A DNA stretch of 64,000 nucleotides from Pseudoalteromonas shioyasakiensis (GCF_024518675.1 NZ_JANIGL010000002.1:1-64000); one strand, 5' to 3'. Positions 50,631 through 60,930 are shown, numbered from the stretch's first letter. The notes: generated by a model not told the origin, from the sequence alone. Numbers and translations are program-made.

Positions 50631-51635
50631 TTAGTCTTCTAGTAGGTAAGCAACTTTGTATTTCAAAGTCTTAAGTGAATCTTCGGTAAATAGCAGCATA
50701 AGGTCACAGTTAATGTTGTGGTTTTCAATACCGTAACTTATCTCTATTGCTAAAGTACGTTGCCAACGGGATTTATTTGCTTTCACTAAATCAGATACAT
50801 CGCAATGCTGACCTAATACTACGGGGTGCCCTTGGCTAAAGGTCATGTCTAATTGGCGCGAAAGTCCACTAAGGATTGCGCCAATTAAGATATTACTAAT
50901 ATCCATTAACAGTTCAAGTTCAACTTTGGTGTTCAACTCTCCCTGGTAGTTCATTAGCGAGGCAATTTCTTTAAAGCTGGAGTCATTTAATAATAACAGT
51001 GCTTCCCCTGATACACCGCCACCGATAAAGCCCTGGCACACACCCGAGGTAGTGGCATTGGCGTCAATTGAGCGCAGTGCCATATCGAGTTCGTTTACTT
51101 CAAGAATATTTACATTAGGAATAGGAAGCTCAACAAACACGTTAAGCAGGCGGGCAAGTAAGTCGCCAGCTTGGCCCATAGCGACATTTGTAAGCTCTTG
51201 ATAGATATCTCGTACGTCTGGGTCAACTTGTTCACCTAAACGATGCGAGAGACGCTCACGCATTGCTTTGTCTTTAATGCCGTGATGCTCGATGATATCT
51301 GCAAGCTTTTGCGCATCACAGGGTTTTTGAATAAAATCAATGGCGCCTAAATCTAGCACTCGTTGGTGGGCGTTTGGCTGAATATCGCCTGAAACAACAA
51401 CCGTTAAAACGGATAAAGACTGCTCTTGAATTGCCTGTAGTACTTCGTAACCATCCATTTGCGGCATGTTTAAATCAAGAAACAGTATTTCTGGCTGAAG
51501 TGCCTTGATTTGCTCAATGCAGTGAATACCATCCTCGGCAAACTCAACTTTGATATCCCAATCATCAGGTAGCGACCGCGCCAATTGGCGTCGTGCTAGC
51601 TTTGAGTCATCACAAATTAGTACCGATGTTGACAT
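50631..51635 (-). CDS. Response regulator with CheC-like phosphatase domain
   Basis: The 334-aa protein has a receiver domain with Asp54 (EILFLDLNMPQMDG) and Lys in FIQKPCD, then a CheC/CheX-type domain (about 140-330). Two phosphatase-like motifs are visible: E-x2-N in YQELTNVAMGQAGDLLARLL and D-x2-N in LLMDISNILIGAILSGL. This would let it dephosphorylate itself or another regulator. It forms an operon with the diguanylate cyclase, suggesting control of c-di-GMP output. Confidence 0.88.
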   Translation of the reverse strand: MSTSVLICDDSKLARRQLARSLPDDWDIKVEFAEDGIHCIEQIKALQPEILFLDLNMPQMDGYEVLQAIQEQSLSVLTVVVSGDIQPNAHQRVLDLGAIDFIQKPCDAQKLADIIEHHGIKDKAMRERLSHRLGEQVDPDVRDIYQELTNVAMGQAGDLLARLLNVFVELPIPNVNILEVNELDMALRSIDANATTSGVCQGFIGGGVSGEALLLLNDSSFKEIASLMNYQGELNTKVELELLMDISNILIGAILSGLSRQLDMTFSQGHPVVLGQHCDVSDLVKANKSRWQRTLAIEISYGIENHNINCDLMLLFTEDSLKTLKYKVAYLLED

Positions 51636-51947
51636 AACTTCTCTCTGTTGTTTCAGTTGTAAACTTTGACGTTTACAACTTTTCTTTATTATTATTTGTC
51701 AGCGAATAAACATTTATTACTGCATTATGTTAATCAATGTAACCAGCATTTACAATTCTAAATTCGTATATTGTCACTTAGCGCAAGGTAAAAGCTAACT
51801 AAAGATTAATAACTCTCTGTAGTCAGGTATTGATAGCTGTAATAATGCTTTCATTGTGAAAACTAATTACGCAGTATAAATCCTTGGTGCTCTGTGTTGA
51901 TTATAATACACTGTGAGCAATTGCGTTAATTCTAAAGGAAATACCTT

Positions 51948-52529
51948 ATGCTTCGTTTACTCACTTTTGCGTTATGTACGTTTTGTTCAGCAACTTTTGC
52001 GGCTAATATAGCCGAAAATAGCCTAGATGCTGGTAAAGTATCTGCTCAGTCAAAACCTATTACCCTGCTTGGTAACGGTGTTGAAGTTAGCCAACAAGCG
52101 CCTGATTTCAAAGTAGTGAATGATTCATTCTCGCCAATCACATTAGCGGATTATAAGGGCCAAGCGGTTCTTATCAGCGTAGTGCCAAGCTTAGATACCG
52201 GGGTATGTAGCATTCAAACCAAGCACTTTAACGAAAAGGTCGCGGAACAATTTCCTAATATTGTTATGTTAACCATCAGTACTGATCTACCATTTGCGCA
52301 AAAACGTTTTTGCAAAGCGGAGAATATTGACAAAGTTACTACTTTATCTGATTCAGTATGGCGTGACTTTGGCCAAAATTATGGCTTGATCATCAAAGAT
52401 ATGGGGTTATTAACCCGCGCTGTATTCGTACTAAACAGTGAGCATAAAATTGTGTATAAGCAGCTTGTTGATGATTTATCAAAAGAGCCTAATTATGAGC
52501 CTGTGATCAGTGCTATGAAAGCGCTTTAA
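51948..52529 (+). CDS. tpx: Thiol peroxidase Tpx with N-terminal signal peptide
   Basis: The 193-aa peroxiredoxin has a clear signal peptide (MLRLLTFALCTFCSATFA-AN), so this form is likely periplasmic; usual Tpx is about 168 aa without one. Peroxidatic Cys87 is in PSLDTGVCS and resolving Cys122 is in RFCKAENI, the atypical 2-Cys arrangement. AAAGGAAA precedes the ATG. The 312 bp before it (51636-51947) hold only AT-rich promoter-like sequence. Confidence 0.92.
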   Translation: MLRLLTFALCTFCSATFAANIAENSLDAGKVSAQSKPITLLGNGVEVSQQAPDFKVVNDSFSPITLADYKGQAVLISVVPSLDTGVCSIQTKHFNEKVAEQFPNIVMLTISTDLPFAQKRFCKAENIDKVTTLSDSVWRDFGQNYGLIIKDMGLLTRAVFVLNSEHKIVYKQLVDDLSKEPNYEPVISAMKAL

Positions 52530-52556
52530 CTCATGGCTTGATAAAATAGCAAATGT

Positions 52557-52586
52557 AAAAAAACCGCCAAGTTGGCGGTTTTTTTA
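52557..52586. terminator. Bidirectional terminator
   Basis: AAAAACCGCCAA pairs with TTGGCGGTTTTT, between tpx and convergent adk. Confidence 0.9.
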
Positions 52587-52599
52587 CATTAGGCATTTA

Positions 52600-53292
<693 letters not shown>

Positions 53293-53371
53293 TTATTTTT
53301 AAAGCCTGAATTCTTCCATAAGCGCCGAAGATACTCAAGCAACTTATACTAATTGACTAACTCTAGAGCAT

Positions 53372-53397
53372 AAAAAAGGGGCTTTCGCCCCTTTTTC
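53372..53397 (-). terminator. Terminator of htpG
   Basis: AAAAGGGGC pairs with GCCCCTTTT around TTTC, 24 bp after the htpG stop. Confidence 0.9.
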
Positions 53398-53419
53398 AAT
53401 CAAATGCTTGTATTAGCAA

Positions 53420-55336
53420 TTACTTGCTCATATCAAGCATTAATTTATTTAAACGTGTTACAAAGCCCGCAGGGTCTTTTAATGTGCCACGCTCAGCAAG
53501 CAGAGCTTGGTCAAGTAAAACATGTGACCACTGGCCAAATTTATCTTCGTCTTGCTCAACATTTAAATGCTTCACAAGTTGGTGCTCTGGGTTTAGCTCA
53601 AAAATTGGCTTAGCTTCTGGTGCCGCTTGGCCTACAGATTCCATTAGCTTTTGCATTTGCGAGCTCATGTCATTGTCATCCGCAACCACACACGCAGGAG
53701 AGTCAGTTAGGCGATGTGTAAAGCGTACGTCTTTAACACTGTCACCCAGTGCTGTTTTAATACGCTCAACTAAGCCTTCCACTTCTTTTTCTGACTCTTC
53801 TTGCGCTTTCTTCGTTTCTTCATCATCCAAGTTACCTAGGTCAAGATCGCCACGGGTAATTGATTTAAACGGTTTTTCAGAAAACTCTGTTAAGTGGCTC
53901 ATCATCCACTCATCAACACGGTCACTCATAAGTAGCACTTCGATACCTTTCTTACGGAAGATCTCTAAGTGTGGTGAGCTTTTAGCTGCGGTGAATGAAT
54001 CAGCAACAACATAGTAAATCGCATCTTGCTCTTCGTTCATACGTTCGATGTATTGCTCTAAAGAAACATTTTGAGCTTCTTCGTCTGTATGGGTTGAAGA
54101 AAAACGTAGTAATTTAGCAATCGCTTCTTTGTTGGTCGCATCTTCAGCTGGACCTTCTTTCATCACTTGGCCAAATTCATTCCAAAATGTTTGGTAATCA
54201 TCAGCTTTGTTTTTCGCCATGCGTTCAAGCATTTTTAAAATACGTGAAGTACAACCTTTGCGAATAGTTTGCGTCACTTTGTTATCTTGTAAGATTTCAC
54301 GCGATACATTCAGCGGTAAATCGTTTGAATCTAGTAAACCTTTTACAAAGCGTAAATAGCTTGGCATAAACTGTTCAGCATCATCCATTACAAATACACG
54401 TTGTACGTAAAGTTTTAAGCCACTTTGACGCTCACGGTTCCATAAATCGAAAGGCGCTTTTTTAGGGATATAAAGCAGGCTTGTGTACTCAGTCTTACCT
54501 TCAACTTTATTGTGCCCCCAGCTTAGCGGCTCTTCCCAGTCATGGCTTACATGCTTATAGAACTCTTTGTATTCATCTTCTGATATTTCAGACTTATCAC
54601 GAGTCCAAAGTGCTGTAGCGCGGTTAATGCTTTCCCACTCACCTGGAACAGCTGGGATTTTCTCACCATCTTCGCCTTCAGACTCAGGTACTTCTTCTTT
54701 ATACATTTGTACTGGCGTAGAAATATGATCTGAATATTTAGTTACGATGCTACGCAGGCGCCACTCATCAGCAAACTCTGCTTCGTCTTCACGAAGGTGC
54801 AGAATAATATCTGTACCACGGCCTTCTTTTTCAATCTCTTCTAAGGTGTATTCGCCCTCACCTTGTGATTGCCATTCAACACCTTTTTCTTCGCCGGCTT
54901 TACGAGTGCGAACAGTTACTAAGTCCGCCACAATAAACGCTGAATAAAAACCAACACCAAATTGACCAATTAACTGAGAATCTTTGCTTTGGTCGCCAGT
55001 TAGGTTTTTGAAAAACTCAGCTGTGCCTGATTTTGCAATAGTACCCAGCGAGCTGATAACTTCATCACGAGTCATACCGATGCCGTTATCTGAAATTGTC
55101 ACTGTTTTTGCATCTTTGTCTGCACTAATACGAACACGTAAGTCCGCATCACCTTGGTATAAGTCACCATTTGAAAGCGCTAAAAAGCGTAACTTGTCAG
55201 CCGCATCTGAGGCATTCGACACAAGCTCACGTAAAAATATTTCTTTATTTGAATAAAGCGAATGGATCATTAGGTTTAATAGACGACCTGTATCAGATCC
55301 AAACTCATGTTTTGTAATTGTTTTTTCTTCCGACAT
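53420..55336 (-). CDS. htpG: Chaperone HtpG (Hsp90)
   Basis: The 638-aa Hsp90 has the family signatures: [18 protein letters not shown] at the N-terminus, [17 protein letters not shown] in the ATP-binding domain, and the middle and C-terminal domains. Length is standard. I see no strong sigma32 promoter in the 100 bp before it. Confidence 0.97.
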   Translation of the reverse strand: MSEEKTITKHEFGSDTGRLLNLMIHSLYSNKEIFLRELVSNASDAADKLRFLALSNGDLYQGDADLRVRISADKDAKTVTISDNGIGMTRDEVISSLGTIAKSGTAEFFKNLTGDQSKDSQLIGQFGVGFYSAFIVADLVTVRTRKAGEEKGVEWQSQGEGEYTLEEIEKEGRGTDIILHLREDEAEFADEWRLRSIVTKYSDHISTPVQMYKEEVPESEGEDGEKIPAVPGEWESINRATALWTRDKSEISEDEYKEFYKHVSHDWEEPLSWGHNKVEGKTEYTSLLYIPKKAPFDLWNRERQSGLKLYVQRVFVMDDAEQFMPSYLRFVKGLLDSNDLPLNVSREILQDNKVTQTIRKGCTSRILKMLERMAKNKADDYQTFWNEFGQVMKEGPAEDATNKEAIAKLLRFSSTHTDEEAQNVSLEQYIERMNEEQDAIYYVVADSFTAAKSSPHLEIFRKKGIEVLLMSDRVDEWMMSHLTEFSEKPFKSITRGDLDLGNLDDEETKKAQEESEKEVEGLVERIKTALGDSVKDVRFTHRLTDSPACVVADDNDMSSQMQKLMESVGQAAPEAKPIFELNPEHQLVKHLNVEQDEDKFGQWSHVLLDQALLAERGTLKDPAGFVTRLNKLMLDMSK

Positions 55337-55603
55337 AATATTACCTTATATTTTTGGTACGCAACTTGGTACACAATAAAATTTACTCAACTAGCATGGT
55401 AAACAATATTGTGTCCGTAATTGAACAATTCAAGAGTAGAAATGAATAAATTTAATGTTCTAATACTAAGCCTAAAAGTTTTTGTAATGAGGTTTGCTGT
55501 AACCATAATCAATAGTAAAATTAATCATATGCTCATAAAACAACCACTCCAAATATTAGATTAAAAAGAGTAAAGTGGCTTCGAGAGTCTGAGCTCCATT
55601 ATC

Positions 55604-56497
55604 TTAATAATCATTAGACAACACTAGCCTTGACTTAACATACTCCAAAAAAATAGATATACGTGATGCCAATTCGCTTTGCTTGTAATAAACCGCATAC
55701 ACAGATTCTCTCTTATTTGGATGCTCAATGGAATGAGGCAAAACTTCTACTAATAAACCTTGGGCAATTTCCTCATGCACCATATAATAAGATAAAGCAA
55801 TGATGCCCATACCATTAATACATAAATGTTTAAGCACCTCCCCACTACTCGCTACAGGCAACACCTCAGGCGTAAATGATTTATCCAGTAAATGCCAGTT
55901 ATTTAAATGCGCCGCGTTAGTAAATCCCAGTAAAATATGCTCTTTTAAGTCTCGGCTATTATGAGGCGTTCCAGAGCTAGCTAAGTACGTTGGTGATGCA
56001 ACTATGCAAAGTGGACTATGTCCTAAAAATTTAGCTCGGAGCGTGGAGTCTGCAGGCTCCCCAACCCTAAACGCTATATCAACTTTATTATCGAGTAAAT
56101 CTATAACAGAATCATTTGTTGAGATTTCGATAATTACCTTAGGGTAAAGACGATTAAACTCCCCAATTAAAGGCACCATCTGACTAAGCATAAATGGTAA
56201 TGAAGCATCTATTTTTAGTTTACCTGAAGGCTGATCTTTATTAATTTTTAGTTTTTGTATTCCAAGTTTAATTGAGCGTACAGCCTGCTGAGCATGCACT
56301 TTAAATAAATTTCCTTCTTCTGTTAGTACTACCTTTCTTGTAGTTCGGTTAAAAAGCGTTGTTCTAAGCTCCACTTCTAATCTTGAAATAGCCCTAGATA
56401 ATGTCGCTATTTGCACTCCTTCACTCCGTGCTGCCTTAGAAAAGCTTCCATGTTCAACAACAGCCAAAAATGCAGTTAAATCTTCTGTTTTAATCAT
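55604..56497 (-). CDS. LysR-family transcriptional regulator
   Basis: The 297-aa protein has a winged helix-turn-helix (residues 4-62, FLAVVEHGSFSKAARSEGVQIATLSRAISRLEVELRTTLFNRTTRKVVLT) and a substrate-binding domain of the LysR type. It is divergent from an oxidoreductase/DJ-1 pair, the usual position for its targets. The sequence is of the group that regulates aldehyde or quinone reductases; the effector is unknown. Confidence 0.9.
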   Translation of the reverse strand: MIKTEDLTAFLAVVEHGSFSKAARSEGVQIATLSRAISRLEVELRTTLFNRTTRKVVLTEEGNLFKVHAQQAVRSIKLGIQKLKINKDQPSGKLKIDASLPFMLSQMVPLIGEFNRLYPKVIIEISTNDSVIDLLDNKVDIAFRVGEPADSTLRAKFLGHSPLCIVASPTYLASSGTPHNSRDLKEHILLGFTNAAHLNNWHLLDKSFTPEVLPVASSGEVLKHLCINGMGIIALSYYMVHEEIAQGLLVEVLPHSIEHPNKRESVYAVYYKQSELASRISIFLEYVKSRLVLSNDY

Positions 56498-56533
56498 TCA
56501 ATCCTCACTCCAAAGGCATCAATATTATTACAT

Positions 56534-56557
56534 ATTAAACAAATATAATTTGTTAAT
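56534..56557. promoter_or_regulatory. AT-rich inverted repeat, candidate LysR operator
   Basis: ATTAAACAAAT and ATTTGTTAAT form an interrupted palindrome between the LysR gene and the divergent oxidoreductase gene. A T-N11-A arrangement is present. Weak because the sequence is AT-rich. Confidence 0.35.
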
Positions 56558-56660
56558 TTTGATGATAGTGCAAATTTAATGATTTGATATGATCTAACGG
56601 AAATAAGTAAATAATGTATTTAACTAATGTTTACGCCTAAAAGTTAATATAAGGATAAAT

Positions 56661-57617
56661 ATGAACCAAGACACCTCTTATACAACTGCGTGGAGCTTTG
56701 ATGGTAAGAAAAGCTCTTTATCGATGATAGTAAAACCTTTACCGAAATTAAAAGAAGATGAAGTATTAATTGAAAATCATGCGATAGCAATTAACCCAGT
56801 AGATTGGAAAGTCATAGACAATGGTAGTTTAGCTAAGAAACAAATCGCCGGTGTAGATGGTGCCGGAATAATTAAGAAGGTGGGGGCAGAAAAGTTAAAT
56901 CATTTATTAAACAAGCGTGTGGCTTATCATCAAGACCTAAATAAAGACGGTAGCTTCGCTCACTTTACGATTCTCAATGCCTCTGCTGTTATGCCTATGC
57001 CTGAAGAATTAGACTTTTCAACAGCTGCTAGCTTACCTTGCCCACTAATGACTGCCTGGCAAGCCGTAGAAAAAATTCCTTCTTACCCAGGAAAACCGGT
57101 GCTTGTTAATGGCGCCTCAGGCTCTGTAGGAAGGTATTTAATACAACTATTAATGAATAAAGGTTTTGTGGTTTCGGCCATTGCCAGTCAAAAACGTCAT
57201 AATGAGCTGAAAGAGCTAGGGGTTGAAAATCTGTATCCTGATTTAGATAGCTTAGATTATGAAAATTTCTATGCAGCTTTTGATACTAAATCTGTAGCAA
57301 GCGCAGAAGAAACCTCAACGAAAGTGAAGGCAAATGGTCATTTAATTCCAATTCAAGGAAGAATAGAGCAACCACCTTTTCCCGCTTTTGGAAAGTGTAT
57401 TTCTTTACATGAAATTGCCTTAGGCGCCTTACATAAGCACGGCACTAAAGAGGACTGGATGCAACTTACGTTAGCTGCTTCGCAATTAATGGAGCTAATT
57501 AAACGTAAAGAGTTCACACCCAACCACTTCATGACTTTTCCATTTTCTACTCTAGATAAAACACTAGAAGAATTTAAGAGTGACAGGAAAGCATTGAAAT
57601 ACGTTGTAACTATTTAA
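56661..57617 (+). CDS. Zinc-independent MDR-family oxidoreductase (quinone reductase type)
   Basis: The 318-aa protein has the alcohol-dehydrogenase-like N-terminal domain (HAIAINPVDWKVID...GVDGAGIIKKVG) and a Rossmann domain with LVNGASGSVGRYLIQLL (NADPH binding). Zinc ligands of alcohol dehydrogenases are absent. Likely acts on quinones or unsaturated carbonyls. It is 40 bp before the DJ-1 gene and probably controlled by the LysR protein. Confidence 0.85.
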   Translation: MNQDTSYTTAWSFDGKKSSLSMIVKPLPKLKEDEVLIENHAIAINPVDWKVIDNGSLAKKQIAGVDGAGIIKKVGAEKLNHLLNKRVAYHQDLNKDGSFAHFTILNASAVMPMPEELDFSTAASLPCPLMTAWQAVEKIPSYPGKPVLVNGASGSVGRYLIQLLMNKGFVVSAIASQKRHNELKELGVENLYPDLDSLDYENFYAAFDTKSVASAEETSTKVKANGHLIPIQGRIEQPPFPAFGKCISLHEIALGALHKHGTKEDWMQLTLAASQLMELIKRKEFTPNHFMTFPFSTLDKTLEEFKSDRKALKYVVTI

Positions 57618-57657
57618 GCCTATTTTGGCATATTCAGCATACTTAGGAGATTTTGTA

Positions 57658-58392
57658 ATGAAAAAGCTAGTTTGGATATTTCTATTTTTTACATGGAGTT
57701 CACTGGCAGTTGCTGCCGATAAGATTTTAATTGTAAGTACAAGTTACTCAAAACTAGGAAATACCGGTGAGAAAACAGGGCTCTGGCTTTCAGAGGCTTC
57801 ACATCCGTATACTATTTTAACTGATGCAGGATACGAAGTTGATATTGCGAGTGTTAAGGGAGGTAGAATTCCTATAGATCCAAATAGCACAAAAGAACAT
57901 GACGAGATTAACCAGTCATTTTTAAATACACCTGAGTCTGCGAATAAACTGAGTAACTCTTTAGCATTAAAAGATGTATCTGCTAATGATTACATAGGTG
58001 TAATCTTTAGTGGTGGACATGGCAGCGTATGGGACTTTTACCCGAATACAGATATTGCACGTATTGGCACGCAAATGCAGATAAATAATGGAGTAATTGC
58101 AGCTGTATGTCATGGTGTATCAGCGTTGTTAAGCATTAAAAATTTAGAAAACAACCCTATTATAAAAGGAAAAGAGATAGCGGGTTTTAGTAACAGTGAA
58201 GAGCGCGCGATTAACCTAGAAAAAACGGTTCCATTCATGTTGCAAGATGCACTCGAAACACAAGGTGCTAAGTACGATTCTGGCGAAAATTTCACTGCTT
58301 TTGTCAAAGTAGACGGCAATATCATTACAGGCCAGAACCCTCAATCATCATCACTTTTAGCAAAAGAGATACTAAAAGAATTGAAAAAGTAA
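57658..58392 (+). CDS. Exported DJ-1/PfpI superfamily protein
   Basis: The 244-aa product has a signal peptide (MKKLVWIFLFFTWSSLAVA-A). The DJ-1/PfpI fold shows Glu in KTGLWLSEASHPYTIL and the nucleophile Cys in AAVCHGVSALL. TAGGAGA precedes the ATG at 57658; an ATG 33 bp earlier would spoil the signal. Export of a family member is uncommon. In the HchA/class I group such proteins detoxify glyoxals or act as chaperones; the function here is inferred. Confidence 0.85.
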   Translation: MKKLVWIFLFFTWSSLAVAADKILIVSTSYSKLGNTGEKTGLWLSEASHPYTILTDAGYEVDIASVKGGRIPIDPNSTKEHDEINQSFLNTPESANKLSNSLALKDVSANDYIGVIFSGGHGSVWDFYPNTDIARIGTQMQINNGVIAAVCHGVSALLSIKNLENNPIIKGKEIAGFSNSEERAINLEKTVPFMLQDALETQGAKYDSGENFTAFVKVDGNIITGQNPQSSSLLAKEILKELKK

Positions 58393-58490
58393 GTGCTAAT
58401 AGCCTAAATAGGCAAAATATATAAGGTTTATTTAAAATGGCTGAGTGTGATGAATTGGCTTCATCATGCTTGGTCGTCACTTTTGTAGCA

Positions 58491-58524
58491 GTGTAGGTCG
58501 GATAAGCTAAGCGACATCCGACAC
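58491..58524. repeat. REP-like palindromic sequence
   Basis: GTCGGAT and ATCCGAC pair around AAGCTAAGCGAC, like enterobacterial REP units. Single copy in this window. The rest of 58393-59007 holds a copy of the 26-bp hairpin family and no gene. Confidence 0.5.
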
Positions 58525-58604
58525 AGTAAAATACCTTGCCAATTATTATCAACACTTTATGTTATCGAGTGGCTAGAAAGTGCAATGAGCGAGTATTCAA
58601 GCAT

Positions 58605-58630
58605 AACTCGTTTCTGCCCCAAAACAAGTT
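58605..58630. repeat. Interspersed hairpin repeat with 26-bp core, copy c
   Basis: AACTCGTTTCTGCCCCAAAA-CAAGTT shows the AACTC-N16-(G/C)AGTT type core (one mismatch), upstream of the FRG cassette. Confidence 0.5.
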
Positions 58631-59007
58631 AAAGTAATAGCCCTAGAGTCGACTTTTACCGAACTACTGTAGTTACCCAAAGCAGAACAGGTGAGCTGCT
58701 AGGTAGCTGCTTAAATCAATTATTTAACCTGCTTAATTACTCGGGCTAGCTGCCTCTGTGTGTGTAAAAATATAATTGCTTATTAAAGCAAATTTAGGTG
58801 TAATGAATACATAATAAACGCTGTGCAATGCAGGGAAGCTTAAATTACACTAGCTAGGCTGATTAAATTAGCTAGGAAAGTGAGAGACTCCAAAAAGTAA
58901 ACTCCCATAGCATAAACAACACCAACTCTGACACACCGAGCAGGTAGCGGCTCAGTCCAACAAGCGATTATGCAACACAAACTGCGTGTCGCATAAATAC
59001 TAAAATG

Positions 59008-59931
59008 TTATGCCTCTTTAATTCGGTATATTCGGAGATTATATGCAACAGAATTGGGCTTCTTATAAACAATGGATTGCCGAGGCAACTCGTAACAATC
59101 TAAAGCATTATTATAGGGGCCAAAGCGATAGTAAGTGGAGGCTTGAAACTACATTCCATCGCAGTGCTAAGTTCAAGAGTATTTCTCTTTCCGACTATTT
59201 TGGGTCGATAATTAATGACGTTAACTACCAACTGGCTGCTTTTGAATCTCCGGTCAATCTTGAAAACAGCATCGAATATTGCTCTTTGTTAGGAAAGTTG
59301 CAGCATCATGGATTCCCGACTCCATTATTAGATTGGACTCTTTCCGGGTATGTCGCAGCATATTTCGCATTTAAAAATGCTCCATTAGAGCCAGAACCAA
59401 CAGATAAAGTCACAGTGTATATCTTCGATATTGAAGGTTGGAATAAAGCATTTGGCTCACAAACTAATTTTTTAGGTGCAGAGTATTTTGTAAGTAACTT
59501 CGTCCCATACGCAACAGGTAATCAACGAATGGTTAGGCAGATGGGTGTTACTACTTCAACGAATGTCGTCGATATTGAGGGCTTCATCATAAGCAAAGGC
59601 ACTGAAAGCAATCAAACATATTTATGGCGTTATGATATGCCAGCTAGTGAGCGAACGATGGTAATGCGAGAGCTTAATTCTATGGGAATAAATGACATGA
59701 CTTTGTTCCCAGACTTTGATGGTTTGTGTCAGCATTTGAAAGAAGTGCACTTTACAAGTCAGCAACGAATAATACCACCGCCACCGCTAGCATCGCTGCA
59801 TAAAACCAAGTCATAACAAAGCATTTAAGAGTGATTCCTAACGCTTGGCATTTTCAGTTTAAGGTTGGGTTTTGTATTTACGGTGGTAAAGTTAGGTTTC
59901 GTGGTAGCGTTGTTCACACCTTAATGCAGCG
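59008..59931 (+). mobile_element. Putative integron-type gene cassette carrying the FRG gene
   Basis: The left boundary is GTTATGCC (cut after G at 59007). The right boundary is the end of the attC site (GCGTTATA, G at 59931). The cassette would be 924 bp with one gene in forward orientation starting 35 bp inside, a typical cassette layout. No integrase is in the window. Confidence 0.6.
59043..59816 (+). CDS. FRG-domain protein, cassette-borne
   Basis: The 257-aa protein has an FRG domain with YYRGQSDSKWRLETTFHRS (residues 21-39) and the second conserved block LQHHGFPTPLLDWTLSGYVAAYFAF (about 87-111). FRG domains are of unknown biochemical activity and are common in mobile and phage-defence contexts. 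Stop codon TAA is the first part of the attC R'' box. Role is not established. Confidence 0.85.
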   Translation: MQQNWASYKQWIAEATRNNLKHYYRGQSDSKWRLETTFHRSAKFKSISLSDYFGSIINDVNYQLAAFESPVNLENSIEYCSLLGKLQHHGFPTPLLDWTLSGYVAAYFAFKNAPLEPEPTDKVTVYIFDIEGWNKAFGSQTNFLGAEYFVSNFVPYATGNQRMVRQMGVTTSTNVVDIEGFIISKGTESNQTYLWRYDMPASERTMVMRELNSMGINDMTLFPDFDGLCQHLKEVHFTSQQRIIPPPPLASLHKTKS

Positions 59932-59937
59932 TTATAT
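59814..59937 (+). other. VCR-like attC recombination site
   Basis: About 124 bp, the size of Vibrio-type attC sites. Left outer arm TAACAAAGCATTTAAG pairs with CTTAATGCAGCGTTATA at the right end; inner arm GTGATTCCTAACGCT pairs with AGCGTTGTTCAC. AACGC/GCGTT boxes and the G^TTA cut site at 59931-59933 are in the expected places. Confidence 0.75.
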
Positions 59938-59974
59938 TTTTTCGCCGAACCATCATCAATTTTAGGCATTTTCA

Positions 59975-60838
59975 ATGACTCCAGAGTATAGAATCGAAAC
60001 TGAAAAACAAATCACGGAATATCTAAAGGATAACGATTTAGAAAATATTAAATATATGCAGGTTGAACAGACTTTTGATGACCTCGGTCTAGAAATCAAT
60101 GTTTGGAACGTTAAGTTTGCTGATAGTTCATGGTGGGTGGTAGAAGGTGAAGGTGCGCCAATGAATTTATACTCACAAGATGCAAATTATTTTTCGGCTG
60201 ATGAAGCTTATTCATTTCATATGGGAATCACCCAGAGGCTGCAAGCTAAGCACCACCAAGAATTTAAGCATATCATTGATGAACTTCCATTAGATATTGA
60301 TCATGTTAAATCAATTAGTCGTCGTCTAAATCTTGCGTCACAAGAACTAAATAATGTTAATGGCCCCGAAGATATTCAAAGTATAGGCCTTACATGCAGA
60401 GAGAGTCTAATTGAGTTGGCAGGAGTCTTGGTAAATGATAATGCCACTGTTCTCACAGACAATGCTCTAAAAGCTAGCGACTTTAAAGGTATTTCTAATG
60501 CCGTAATTGCCATTTATGCCAAAGGTAGCAGTAATGCTAAATTAAGAAAAAGATGTCGCGCCATTTCTGAAGCAGCATGGGATCATTCATCTGAAATAGT
60601 ACATTCACCAAACAGGAATGTTCCAGATGCAAAGATTTGTTTGTTATTTACCTGCTCGGTAGTTTCTATTTTCCAAAATTTGTATTTAAAACATCTAGGT
60701 TTTGATTCAGAACCTAAATGTAGTGAATGCAAAAGCCTAGACTATGAGTTTCATGGAACAGACAATGAATTAGTTATAGTTATGCGGTGTAATGCTTGTG
60801 GCCACGAAGAGGCAGTTCAGCTGGGACCTGAGCAATAA
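59975..60838 (+). CDS. Zinc-ribbon protein with possible abortive-infection-like domain
   Basis: The 287-aa protein has three parts: residues 1-85 strand-rich (VEQTFDDLGLEINVWNVKFADSSWWVVEGEG), 95-240 helical with CRESLIELAGVLV and AAWDHSSEIVHSPNRN, resembling HEPN or Abi-like helical domains, and a C-terminal zinc ribbon (CSEC...CNAC). The family is not firmly recognised. It starts 38 bp after the attC end but has no attC of its own. Confidence 0.6.
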   Translation: MTPEYRIETEKQITEYLKDNDLENIKYMQVEQTFDDLGLEINVWNVKFADSSWWVVEGEGAPMNLYSQDANYFSADEAYSFHMGITQRLQAKHHQEFKHIIDELPLDIDHVKSISRRLNLASQELNNVNGPEDIQSIGLTCRESLIELAGVLVNDNATVLTDNALKASDFKGISNAVIAIYAKGSSNAKLRKRCRAISEAAWDHSSEIVHSPNRNVPDAKICLLFTCSVVSIFQNLYLKHLGFDSEPKCSECKSLDYEFHGTDNELVIVMRCNACGHEEAVQLGPEQ

Positions 60839-60867
60839 AAATATACACGTGACTACGGTGCTTTATG

Positions 60868-60930
60868 TCTGCTGTTGGCACAAAGCTATCCTTCGTCGCT
60901 AACACGTTTCTGTCCAAAAACGAGTTTAGT
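60868..60930. repeat. Interspersed hairpin repeat with 26-bp core, copy d
   Basis: Left arm TCTGCTGTTGGCACAAAGCT matches copy b; core at 60901-60926 is AACAC-N16-GAGTT. The remainder of 60839-61305 holds no gene; CCATCGCA/TGCGATGG at about 61152-61188 is a long-loop inverted repeat. Confidence 0.55.

Noticed and set aside
55420..55440. CTTGAA upstream of htpG as a sigma32 -35
   Set aside because: No CCCCAT-type -10 lies at the right distance, only ACACAATAT.
58968..58996. TTATGC/GCATAA hairpin before the FRG cassette as a short attC
   Set aside because: The outer core boxes are not complementary; it is kept only as a plain hairpin.
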